A stretch of 52,648 bases of DNA, from assembly GCA_000226015.1 (NCBI GenBank), contig JH152923.1:936-53583 (forward strand), written 5' to 3'. The notes beneath the pieces are model-generated. The model made no database searches. It saw only the letters and a program-made list of their open reading frames with translations, and was not told the origin of the DNA. The stretch's first letter is position 1. Every line of letters starts with the position of its first letter. This stretch comes from Mnemiopsis leidyi (lineage: Eukaryota; Ctenophora; Tentaculata; Lobata; Bolinopsidae). Shown here in pieces: positions 22,999 through 33,788 of the stretch. A program made the translations under genes and the position numbers.

Positions 22999-25040
22999 AA
23001 TATCAGAAAGCCCTTAGGCCAATACACTCCGATCGATTCAAGACAATCTAAACCAATTTCTCCTGACCTTTACAATTCATACCTAAGTCCTTTTCACGCT
23101 CTCGTGGCTAAAGTAGGACGGCTGGTTGTGCTGATATAATGGGGGCACTTTTATAAGTTAAGGTGTAATAGGGTGTGTAATCAAGCTGTACATTTAAGAA
23201 TAATCGGCCGACTTAGATTTAGAGCAAACTTACTCACACATCAGCGCACTTATGCGGTAGCAAATTGTTAAACCCTTCAATATATATAATGTAAGAGTTA
23301 CCACTGTATATACCACCGTAAAAGTGTATAAATACATGCAACCACTACTGTATATTGATGAATTTAAGTTATATTGATAATCATGGTCATTGGGATTAAG
23401 GTAGGTGGTTTGTAATTTAATGCTTCAAGGCCATGACTAAGCGCAAAGTTTATGAACACAGCTGACGACGATTAACACATATGTTTATTGAAAGCTTCTT
23501 CAACATCAAAACTCGTATCTATATATGTCTACCTACCCCCCAACAAACGCTTCATATGGTAGTATCATACCGTATTTGTCATTATCCTGTGGGTGACGGG
23601 TGCTCGTTTACCGACAGACGAAATAACCATGATTATTTATCTAAGCAAGCTAAAGTGGTTAAATCTAGTCAAGCTTATCTGCTTAAAGTTCCCCTATTAA
23701 TTGTTGTATGGCAGAAGAATTAGAACGTAAAATTAAATAGATTGTGACATTGGTTATATTAATGAAAGTATAGGCCGGAAGGAGTTGTAATCACTGTGAC
23801 TCTTTGCTTAAACAGAGATCTGAGAAATTGGAATAATTAGAGAATCAGAGAATCAGGTCAACTCAAAGTCAAACACTAGAAGAAGGCCACAGGGACGATT
23901 TGATGATTCTGTAACAATGTAGGCGTCATGAGCTTTATGAATGTTTTAACCGGGAAAGCGGACGTACTTATCCTAACTCTGTTATATCCAATCTTCATTA
24001 AATATTTCCTACGTGCACCAAAGTGACCACCTTAATTTCCAACTGGCTGAGTTTAGTTGCAGGTAAAAATTTAAAATTTTCAAACATCACACAGAAAATA
24101 AAATAGAAACCACTTAATCCACCGAAACTGTGATGACTTAAGTAATCATTTATCTATCTCGCCGGAAAAAAGTGCTGCTATATCAATGTATCTAAAATAA
24201 TTGTTGTGAATCGTATCAGTTTAAAATGGCCCATTATAGTATTATATTCTTTCTCCTTATCAAGGTACCTAAAAACTTCGAAAGCAAAAGAGTTCAAATG
24301 GGCAGGAGTCCTTTATTTTGACTTTTAATTGTGGATAAGACAGTCTTCTTTGCTTAAAAATTGTCATTCACCAGAAAATATCTAAAGTATCACATATATG
24401 TTCCTTAATAAACGACAAAGAGAGGTACATTTGATAGATAAAATTTGAATCTATAGCTATCCAGCGTATTGTATATATGTACACATCAGTTCGCGTACCT
24501 CACTGGCAAATATTCGAGGGAGGAAGATTTAGAAGTTTTTATTGGCACCCTTCTCGTTAATATGCTGCAACAGTATACTATTGAATAAATTTAATTTACC
24601 ATTGGGAAAGTCGAGCTAGTTATGATATGATAATTTTCATTTACTCGTAAAGCCAGCACAGCGGACGACTCTTAATCACTAATCACTATTACTTAACTAT
24701 TTATTTAAAGAAGACTGTTGGATAACAATCGATAATCGATTTGCTTAATACGACAAAGAATGGATATACTTACCATTATCTTCATCAATTATTTTTTCAT
24801 AAAATTATCATTTGCCAAGTAAATTATACGACGTTTATTTCGACATGACATTGTTATTGTAAACATTTATAAATTTAACTTTTACAATTACCCTTATCCT
24901 ATGCAGGATAGTTATCTAATCTAGTTTCACCTTATTAATATATTCAGAAAATTTACTAAGTTTCTCAACTCTGCTCTACACTTAAATGATTGCATGCAAG
25001 GGTGTAACATAGTAAAAAACCATCCTGTGGATTTATATAT
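22999..25040. other. Intergenic stretch downstream of the RFX gene
   Basis: No exon of either strand could be supported. Part of it should be the 3' untranslated region of the minus-strand RFX gene: an AATAAA on the minus strand lies near 24836. A dispersed repeat fragment occurs at 23458-23550. Confidence 0.45.
23458..23550 (+). repeat. Dispersed repeat fragment (plus orientation)
   Basis: cagctgacgacgattaacac followed by tttattg, aagcttct, caacatc and ctcgtatctat matches the reverse complement of about 26960-27053 inside an RFX intron. This gives an inverted pair of a short interspersed element. Confidence 0.7.
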
Positions 25041-28000
25041 TTACCAAAGTTTAGCCTGTAATGCACTCTGTTGATGTTCCTCAACCAAATGTAGGACGTA
25101 GTCAGAAAACAGCATGTGCAGTAGGTGGAATGATCCTGAAATAAGTTAATTTGTCTGGTCCACGTCTGACGTTAAACGAATGTACTTTGGAGGAAAGATG
25201 ATCGACTCACATTTGTTATTTTTTATCTCCTATCTTTCTTTGTCTAATGACTTTTAGAAAACAAAAACTTATTCGACCATTATATTTCGTAATTTCGTAA
25301 AGCATGATATGGGAGAAGAAGAACTAATTGCACCTTTTATGAAGGAACTCTTCTATCGATTCCTTTAATTTATGAAAACAGGAAAGCCATGAGGCACAAC
25401 TACAATTCCTATATACCTACATAAACCTACTTACCAAAACTCAATATACCTACTTACCAAAACTCGGTGCACTGCGTAGCGTGAGGTCTCTGACTATTCT
25501 AGATATGAAGTAGGACCATTGGGTCACGAACTTCTGGGCATGCATCTTAAAGTTCTCTTCATTGTTGCTTTTCTGAGATAACTCAGCTCAAATTGACATC
25601 ATGAACTTGGTATGCAAACATTTTAAATAAGCTCAACTTTAAGGTTTAGTCAAACTTTTAAGTTCAGTTAAATCTTGAGACGTGGAGGGTTATTAAACTA
25701 TTTTCTTCTTGAGAAAGTGCTCAAATATATTTACAAAATTTCCATAAGCTTATCAAGCCACAAACCTTGACTACTAGCTTGTCTATCAGCTCCTTGATCC
25801 ATTCTGCATACTCCTCCACACTCGCTTGCTCCCCCAATAACTCACTAAATTCGCTCTGTATCCTTTTCAGGGTTCCTGCCTCTATGTCTCCCCCTGGACT
25901 TGTGAACAGGAACATTGCCTGGTTGATATTTGCGGCTGATTTTGGAGTTGAGCCAATAATTCATGGCTCTAGGCTCTTATATAACAATAAAAAGGGCTAA
26001 TGTTGGACTCAGTCTGGGATTTACTGTTTGGGTTTTTCGGGAAATTGTTGCAGGTGTTCTCAACTTCTAATTAGGTCGGTCACATTGGGAATAAGGTTTT
26101 TCATAAGAAGGTATTATATGCTAAACTAATGACAGATCAGAATGCGACTTGCAGACTATAACCTTAAATAGGCCAGACCAACAACAAATCATTCAGCTGC
26201 CAATTCAGCCTAGCTAACAACCATTGTAGAATCTAGCTATAGTTCGAGCCAATCTTTATCCCGGCAGCTATCTGGTCTATTAGCTCAAGCTAGGCTCTAT
26301 AGATCTTGTCGACTGTAAGATATGTTTATAGCTCACCTGATGAGTCATACTGTCGATATCAAGATGGCACCAATCATGGATCATCTGACTAACTGCGCTG
26401 CTACTACTTAACACCGTCCTGAATAGTAGCATATTATCTTAAGCATATTATCATGTGAATAATAGCATATTATCTTAAGCATATTATCATGTGAATAATA
26501 GCATATTATCTTAAGCATATTATCATGTGAATAATAGCATATTATCTTAATTAAGTATATTATCATGTTAAAGCATATCTGAATAGTAGCACATGTTAAT
26601 AATAGCATATCTGAATGAAAACAAACAGGACAATAAAAGTGTGCTTTTTAAACATATCTAACTAAATAGCTTATACAGATCATTCAGTTCAAATATTTAG
26701 TTCGGAAAACGTGTGTTTATCGTCTAATTATTCCGATAAACTGATTCACAAATCTTCATGTGCACTTCGCCATTACTCTTTAGAATAAACTTTATAAAAG
26801 GTGCTGTACCTTGTAGCTTGAGCGATGTGGGTAAGTGTGGTTTGCCGCCTCATCATTGCTACAAAAATATCTGAAGCCTGCATCACAGCTCGCACTATGT
26901 TACCAGGTAGCCCTGTAGGAGTGTAGGAACAGTTGTGTGTCATAGAGAATCGGATTTGTAGGTGGGTTGATAGACATAAATAGAATATACATAGATACGA
27001 GTTTGGTGTTGCAGAAGCTTACAATAAACATGTGTTAATCGTCGTCAGCTGGATCTTTCATACATATATCATGTATATGAGAATTGACGAACGACAGTAT
27101 CATGGGTATTGGTGATGATTTTTGGTAACAAATCATAAAACTTGAAGACCCATTTAAGCCCCACTCTTGGAGGCTGGACAACAAAAGTGGAGTCATTACG
27201 TATGTATGATTGGTATTTCTGCAGATGATAAATGCTAAATCTACCTGCAACTGCCATTCTTGTCCAACCTCCGTACTGCTTACAGAAGCTTCTTATAGTC
27301 TGCGTCAGAGAGGAAGGTATAGGGTGAAGTGGGGTAGGTAGGAGCAGAGATATTATTGTCTGAAGAAAGTGGGGTTGATTATTGGTAGAAGCAGAGATAT
27401 TTTTGTCTGAAATGAGTGGGGTTGATTATTGGTAGGAGCAGAGATATTTTTGTCTGAAATGAGTGTGATTGACTATTGGTAGAAGCAGAGATATTTTTGT
27501 CTGAAATGAGTGTGATTGACTAATGACTATTGGTAGAAGCAGAGATATTTTTGTCTGAAAGAAGGTTCATCGTTCTGTAAATGAAAAGCGAATGGCTATT
27601 AAGTATAAATAGTTCAATGGGGCACTGTCTAAGAGTCGCATATCGTGATAAAATACAAAGGAAATTTTCTTTATCCTCTCAATGCAACTCGTTGATTTGA
27701 CATAAAAAGATACTTTTCCTTGTCCAATCAACGAGTTGCATTCAGAGGATAAAGAAAGTTTGTATTATAGCTATTATATCGCTATCAAGTATTGTATTAA
27801 TTATGATACATACCTTGGAAAGTAGGATATCGCAGTAAGCGACAATATCTGAAAAGTGGTTGAGGGAAGAAAGGACTGCGTCGGAGAAGCTACCCCAAAA
27901 CTTCATCAACAGAGCTTCGACCTAGCGCTAAACAGTAAGAATATATTGTTATCACTGACCTACAGCAATATAACGATCTTGTTATTACTGACCCTAAAGC

Positions 28001-30821
28001 AATATAACGATCTACAATCTATATGAACTTATCAAGTAAAGTCAGCTTGGGTTCATTAGCCTATTCAATGCTTCGGGTTACACTTACAGTTTTCAGAAAT
28101 TTGATGTCCAGTTCTTCAATAACGAATCTACGCGACTACAATACACGAAACCTCATTAAGAAAACTTTTATTCTTCATACCTCTGAAAAAGCCGCCTTGA
28201 CGATAACCTCAAGCACGTTGTGAGAGTAAAGTTTGTACTGCTCCAAGAACGTCGCCACATGATTCACGTCTGCCTGTTAAAGAATTTAGAAATTTGATTA
28301 TCAAAATTTAAATTATATTCTTTGTCCCTGAAGAAATCGTTTGATTTTCACATGGGGTAAAATAATATTAAACTGGAATTCATATATATTCTCCATTAAG
28401 TAAATAAGTTCACATAGTCTAAACTAAAACTATTCAACTGCCTAACTACGAAATGCGAAATAAGCCAATACCATATAAGGTAACATTCCAACCTGATGCG
28501 GTATAGTCATTACGTCTGTTTTCGGGAAATCTGGAAGTAGTGACGCTAGGACATCAGCTGGGACTGGCTTAACCTGCACAATTTGATAAATCAAAATGGC
28601 GGAAGTTTTAATTCGTTTCTTGCTGTTTATTGCAGAATGTTGGAGGTTTGATATACATAACGGAGCCAGAGCATTTAATTTGAATTATTAGATATTGATG
28701 CGGTTGTAATTCGATGGAGCTTGGTGGGCTGGAGACTATCCTACGAATCATAGTATGATGAATTATTTATGATTGAAATTATAATGGCTTCATATCTTCT
28801 TACGGGTGAGACGATGTTGGATTTAAGAGGTTGAGTTCGAGCTGGGGAACTGTAGGTATAATCGTTCATGTGATATTGGGACGTCTCCTTGATCGCGAGC
28901 CCGTAATAATGATACCTGTCCAATTAGTACGTCAGCGACTGTGTTGGGTAAAATATGATCTTAGTCATGTCTGATATGAAACCGTGCTTATAATTAAAGA
29001 TTCTTTGGTAACGGAACTGCATAAGCATCAAACTGATCAAATTGTTTTTATACGGGTCTTATTTCTAGGGTAGCTTAACACATTGATCATACTGGAAACC
29101 TACAAATATTGCAACATGTTTCCCAATAAAATAAAATACATTTTATTTCTCCGAAAATGAATGATGAATATAATATTGACTTCATTCATGTCATGAAGAT
29201 TCATATAGCTGCAATTCATTGACCAGTTTGAAATGTCAAAATTCTCACTTTGATTGTCCCCTGGATCCTAGACGGCGTGTTTTCAGAGTAGGAAAATGTT
29301 GTCGAATAATCTGGGAAGGATTTTCTTGTTTTAATGGCAACTCTACATATGGTTCGAATAATAAAACATTATTTCCAATTAACGTTAAACGATGTTTGAC
29401 CACCACCAAATCCTCAAAAAACTTCTATACTCGCACCACAGCAACATACCTTGCCAAAACTTGCAGCATTTACGGGCTGGACACTGTTCCTCACGCAGAA
29501 GTCAAGGTAGTGTTCGTAGATAACATTCCTCGGTACACTGCAACCTTCTAGAACCTCGTAGTTTTCAGACAACCTTAGAAGTTTTTCATCCTTAAAGTTA
29601 ATACATAGACTGGATCGTACTATACTAGTAGTGAAAACCTAAGAATTTTTCTTCCTGCTCAAATCCAACTGCATCTAGCACTATAACAGAGCTGGTGCAG
29701 ATCAAAGAAGCTTGAACTTTAGAATTGGAGAGATTGAAATCTAGCGTCCGCCTGAGACCTAACTAAGCGGGCGGGATTCTTGTTTCTTCTCAAAAGAGAG
29801 TGGAAGATACTTAAGAAGTTTTTTTTCCTAAAAGAGACTGGATCGTACTACTAGTAGTGACTTGGAGAGAACTTAAGAAGTTGTCAGTTTCTAATTCACG
29901 TTTTGGATTGCAGCAATGCAGCTGCACTGTGCACACTGCACTGAAACCATGACACATTTTTCATCAAATTGATAAGAAGGGCGGAAAGGAATTGCAAATA
30001 ATGCATTAAAAATGTGGCATACCAGCGCTGAGTGACAGGTGAGATGAGTCTGCTGAGAGGCTGGGGTCTGCTTGAACGCTCCTCGTACTCACAGCGTATT
30101 CTGCTTCCTGGAGGAGAAGAGAGGAGAAACTAGACGATGTTTTTATTTCTACATCAATATTTACGGGAAGTTCACTGCACTGTCGCAAAATTGATGATTA
30201 AAAGCTGTTATATTGATCGCATTTAAACCGCTGAAAGTGCTCAACAAGTGCTCAAAAATTATTGTGCTGCTAGTGTGTCCAAGTAATTCTTTGTCTTATA
30301 CCTAAATGAGCTTGGGAAACAACTGATCCGTTGGTGAGAGGGGAGGAGAGAATTGTTCCCGTCCCTAAAGAAGAAGGAGAGAGGATGGTCCCTGGTCTGA
30401 TGTTGTCTGCTGCTGCTGGAGAAGTTTATAACGTGTATAAAGATCGAGATTTCTAAGATCGAGATTTCTTTTTGGTTTTTGATGTTGGGCCTTGGGGACA
30501 AGAAAGGAAGCATTCGAATTAATGCCTAAGATTATGGATGTCACATTCTTATTTGATCAATTATCATTTGGTAGCGATTGCCGATTCAATAATCTTGAGG
30601 AATGCTGTCACATGACCTAAACGTCCGGGGGCGGGAGTTTTTCCTCGGTCGCGCTGGCCAGTGCTATAATACTGAGATCAGTGAGGATGAATTATTATAA
30701 TTTATTAATTAATATGTTTAGTTTTATTAAACGTGACGTTACCTAGAAAGCTGTAGCCGGAATTCTGCTCCTCCCAATGCACCGACTCAACCTCTACTTT
30801 CAGCGGGAACCCACCCAGCAT
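25041..30821 (-). CDS. RFX-family transcription factor (RFX4/RFX6-like), 14 exons
   Basis: Winged-helix factor binding X-box DNA in the nucleus. Exons in transcript order: 30743-30821, 30023-30107, 29450-29573, 29249-29310, 28804-28915, 28493-28573, 28181-28273, 27814-27921, 27245-27359, 26810-26912, 26337-26418, 25766-25918, 25458-25572, 25041-25135. They total 1407 bases (468 codons plus stop), every join is GT-AG, and split codons agree. The DNA-binding domain is about residues 50-125 ([33 protein letters not shown]). The following [10 protein letters not shown] resembles RFX4/6 rather than RFX1-3. The family's dimerisation regions follow: [42 protein letters not shown] and [14 protein letters not shown]. 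The protein ends LQAKLW, but a donor-like ggtaaat overlaps the stop, so another 3' exon is possible. The start codon (30821) is the least certain part. Confidence 0.93.
25426..25465 (-). repeat. Duplicated 5' splice donor (23-bp period)
   Basis: cctacttaccaaaactc occurs at 25426-25442 and again at 25449-25465. On the minus strand each copy reads gagttttg|gtaagtagg. The copy nearer the exon is the donor of RFX exon 13 (intron starts 25457). The second, at 25434, is an identical decoy 23 bases downstream. Its use would shift the frame and meet a TAG at once. Confidence 0.85.
26421..26616 (-). repeat. 36-bp tandem array abutting an RFX splice acceptor
   Basis: Four near-identical units of gaatartagcatattatctt plus aagcatattatcatgt (plus-strand sense) start at 26421. 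The last unit is expanded to 40 bases, and a degenerate tail continues to about 26616. The array ends on the bases of the acceptor (ctattcag) of RFX exon 11, which begins at 26418, so the intron's usual pyrimidine tract is replaced by satellite sequence. Confidence 0.9.
26960..27053 (-). repeat. Dispersed repeat fragment (minus orientation)
   Basis: Reverse-complement match to 23458-23550, lying in the RFX intron between exons 9 and 10. A 62-codon minus frame at 27069-27257 next to it lacks family resemblance and is treated as chance. Confidence 0.7.
27346..27564 (-). repeat. 47-bp tandem array repeating an acceptor plus exon start
   Basis: Units start at 27346, 27393, 27440, 27487 (54 bases, with a 7-bp insertion) and 27541 (partial). 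Read on the minus strand each unit contains tttcag or ttcttcag followed by aca(a/t)(a/t)aatatctctgct. The rightmost-transcribed copy is the real acceptor and first codons of RFX exon 9, which starts at 27359 and encodes ISLLLP. Four decoy acceptors lie upstream, with would-be exon starts at 27406, 27453, 27500 and 27554. Confidence 0.92.
27650..27768 (-). other. Long hairpin in RFX intron 8
   Basis: tctttatcctctcaatgcaa at about 27668 pairs with ttgcattcagaggataaaga ending near 27756. The arms are about 31 bases with one mismatch, over a loop of about 28 bases. Pairing continues outward after a small bulge (aatacaaa / tttgtatt). The hairpin form would exist in the intron RNA. It may be a small foldback element or a hairpin RNA precursor; there is no direct evidence of processing. 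Confidence 0.7.
29606..29885 (-). repeat. Duplicated acceptor-region segment before RFX exon 3
   Basis: agactggatcgtacta followed by ctagtagtga occurs near 29609-29636 and again near 29837-29863, and an acttaagaagttt-type stretch accompanies each. On the minus strand the exon-proximal copy leads into aacttctaag, the acceptor of RFX exon 3 (exon starts 29573). The distal copy leads into the very similar aacttcttaag. Confidence 0.7.
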
Positions 30822-31011
30822 ATTGTCCTTCTCCTTAAGTTTAAAATAGACAATAGATTACCAAACATCTGTCCTTCCCTTTAAGTTTAAAATAGACAAT
30901 AGATTACCAAACATCTTGTTATTTAAGTTCAAGTTTAAAATAGACACTAGATTACCAAATATCTTGTCCTTTAAGTTCAAGTTTAAAATAGACACTGGAT
31001 TACCACCAAAC
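30822..31011 (-). repeat. ~48-bp tandem array abutting the first RFX coding exon
   Basis: Four units share ttaagtttaaaatagacaat followed by agattaccaaac. On the minus strand the last unit passes through aaacttaaggagaaggacaa directly into the ATG at 30821. The preceding unit has an alternative aaagggaaggacagatg, so a start-codon-like context is also duplicated. A 120-codon minus frame (30983-31345) starts in this array and has no family resemblance. Confidence 0.85.
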
Positions 31012-33145
31012 GTAGCAATTTTAGAGCAACATGAAAATTTAAAACGCTGAAGACATGTTTGGTGATATTTATATGAGTATATGAGACTAGATCAGTCAAA
31101 CGTATGACCGTCTCGAGCAGACACACTGTGATTTCAATACGAGATGTGTACGTATTCAGATTTATCGAGTACAATTGACTCAGTTTAAAAACTACGGAGA
31201 TTAAAACAGTCGGCAGTACAACTTGAACTACGAGTATATACGTCACTCGTTTTCGTTGTTCTAATGTTGCTCGAAAACCAAAAATGTTAAAATCCATGCT
31301 TCCGTTGACAAAACCTGCAATCGGACGAAAAAACACAAATATCAAACTTAATCAACTCCGTGTGATAAGTATAAGGCAAGCGTTGGCGTGCACTGGTTGC
31401 CATGCTACTGTGTTCAACAAGCAAGCCGTTGCCGTAGCAACCAGCTTGTCATATTTTGAGGAAATTATTGTGTAAAACAGTAACGTTGCATGCAGCTGAA
31501 CGGAGGAGGGCTGAACAATCACTAAGTCATTGTGCCAGTTAACTTCAGTAGCCACTTCGTTTGAGATAACAGAAATTTAGTGATATACTCATGGCACAGC
31601 TGATTTTAAATTTTGGTTTATGATCGGTCCTCTCAATGGGGTCTCAAGTCACCAAGTAATTCCAAATGCAAGGAACTACATGAATAAGTAGCTAGAGTTG
31701 AAGTGCTTTTGATAAGCATATGCTATCAGTTAGCCTAAAGCACAGCAAAACCTAAGAAAGACCAGTATACTCACCAAATTGAACGCAAAGTGCAAACCAT
31801 GGCGTGTCCGAAACTTCAAGGCTCCACAGTCCACAACTCAACTGTATATATCTTGAATTAATCAGATTTCATCTATTAATTTAAACTGACTTTTTTTGCA
31901 TCAATGTTCTAGGCCCTACTGCCCTAGAACCAAGTCTCAGGCATGTGCAGTTAATGAGTTATAAATCCATAAGTAAAAGTGGTCATTGGCAAAAGTTATT
32001 TTTGTTAAAACTAGATGTTTATGTTATAGTTGTACAAAAACGAAGACAGAGACAGACAGTCCCTGAGACTGAGGCAGGTATATAATTAGACTAATATAAG
32101 AATATAGAGCAATAGTTGAAGTGATGGATCTAAAGTTGCAGTTATCACATTTTAAATTTTAGATATAATAATTTATAATAATTCTTGAATAGAGCTATTT
32201 TATGTGCGAATATTGATATTAAATTTTAAGATATTTTATTAGTAGAATATTTTGGGTAAGTTCAAGATGAATGGAAATTTTAAAGTTAATTGTCGGTTCT
32301 GTGCTGTTCATTCAGATACAGTGAAAATTTCTCTCAGTAAAACACGAGCCTTTCAATCAGGGTGAAATGAAAATTACAAAATTACAATTACAATAAATAA
32401 ATTCAATAAAACAATCTGGAACCATGCTTTTTTATTAAGCGAGTAACTGATTTGCGTACATGCTGATTCAGTTGTTAAGGACAAAGTACATTTTGTCACT
32501 GGAAAACATAAAAATCAGTGCAAAATTCGTTGGTGATGATCTAACGGTACACTTGAGAGACTGGAGGGTGTCATCACTGTTTATAAATCACTTAAAATGG
32601 GATGTCATCAACTCTAGTGTACCAATGTTACATCACTTCAAAATAACTTTAGATCACTTGCTACAGACTTTATCTGGAAATTATATCACATCGCAAGTAA
32701 CTCACCATAAAATCTCAATAAACAAAATTTCTTCAACAATCCATAAACTTCTGTAAAATTAGATCTCGCAATGATTAATTTTGGTCAGTTCAAGCAGAAG
32801 AGAGTGTCTCCTCGCTGCAGGGATCATAATCATCGTTGTGAAAAACCCGCTAAAGCATTTTACAAAAACATCTCTGATTAAACACAATACGTCAATACAA
32901 AACTGCCTGCAACCCCACTTGTATCACAAAAAACCCGCATATCAAATCGCCTTCAAATTCTCAAACTCGTGCAATTCCTCTTCACCAGAAGGAGCATATC
33001 ATTTCAGTCTTTACTGTTATTCACAACTTGAATGGTCATGTCTCAGATACGCAATATATCGAGTCTTTTGATTTCCAGTCATGTGTTTGTTCTCTACCAA
33101 TATGGCTTAATGAGGATTGAAGGATTGAAGAATCCTGTTGTTCTG
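31012..33145. other. Stretch between two minus-strand genes
   Basis: It should contain the RFX promoter or 5' exons and the 3' untranslated region of the gene ending at 33146. Apart from one candidate exon (31775-31841) I see no supported coding sequence. Plus-strand frames at 32460-32756 and 32781-33071 show no protein-like features. Confidence 0.4.
31775..31841 (-). CDS. Candidate short exon, unrecognised
   Basis: 67-base open minus-strand segment between acceptor gatatatacag and a strong donor gtgagt, encoding LSCGLWSLEVSDTPWFALCV then QF, phase 0 in and 1 out. It could be an upstream RFX exon, but its phase does not fit the most obvious entry point of the first coding RFX exon (phase 0 before 30821). 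It could also be an isolated chance exon. Confidence 0.28.
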
Positions 33146-33788
33146 TCATATAGCCTCTAGGGCCTCCGTCAGCGCTTCCAGATTGATTTTGATGGCGTTT
33201 GCAGATTGCTTTCGCAGCGAGACGTACTTGATGTTTGACGTTATTCTGAAGATTAAATTCCGTTATTTAATGAACTTTTCAGTGATGGTAATCATGGCTA
33301 TAAAATTCTAAAACATAATGCAAGTTGGACTTAATTCAATGTTTTGAGCTATAGAATAGAGCTTAACGGACACAAAATTTGTTTCAATTAAAAAAGCGTT
33401 TCCAATTATTCAAGCATCTTTTTACAGGAAAATTCAGTCAAGATCGCTGGTAAAATAAGCTACTTACTGTTCTTCAAGAGGCATGGGGGTGAGTCCCAAT
33501 TTTCTCAGTTTTCTCTGTATCATTTTAGGTGACATTTCTTGTCGAGATTCCTGAAATTTAATATGTTTTAAAGGGCTGAAAAATATGATTATTATTATTA
33601 TACGCAATTTATTGATTCAAAATCATATTGTTAGTAAATAATCACTATTAAGATATGATCAATTTACCTCAATTATAGTAAGCTTGTTGTTTCCCGCTTT
33701 ACAAAACAGCTTCATACTTTTCAGGTTTAGTTGTCTGGGTTCACTCTGGAATCGTTCCAACATCATTGCGATAAAATAGACTTGGTAG
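33146..33788 (-). CDS. Last three exons of an unrecognised minus-strand gene
   Basis: Exons 33668-33788, 33468-33550 and 33146-33245 (stop 33146-33148) join with matching phases at consensus sites: donors gtaaat and gtaagt, acceptors aatttcag and atcttcag. They encode about 100 residues. A Tyr/Phe/Met-rich start (YQVYFIAMMLERFQSEPRQL) is followed by the basic MIQRKLRKLGLTPMP, and then a helical C-terminus ending NAIKINLEALTEALEAI. No domain is recognised. The first of the three enters in phase 2, so upstream exons exist. A 31-base open segment at 36950-36980 with a gtaaat donor would fit that phase but is too short to trust. Confidence 0.65.

Noticed and set aside
27300..27303. An acceptor-like gacgcag that would split RFX exon 9 in two
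   Set aside because: The frame is open across it, and the continuous reading [12 protein letters not shown] matches the RFX family, so no intron is needed.
29219..29551. 110-codon plus-strand frame
   Set aside because: Antisense to RFX exons 3 and 4, which have clear family motifs.
30983..31345. 120-codon minus-strand frame with hydrophobic stretches
   Set aside because: Starts within the ~48-bp tandem array region and shows no recognisable family pattern; kept only as a remark on the array.
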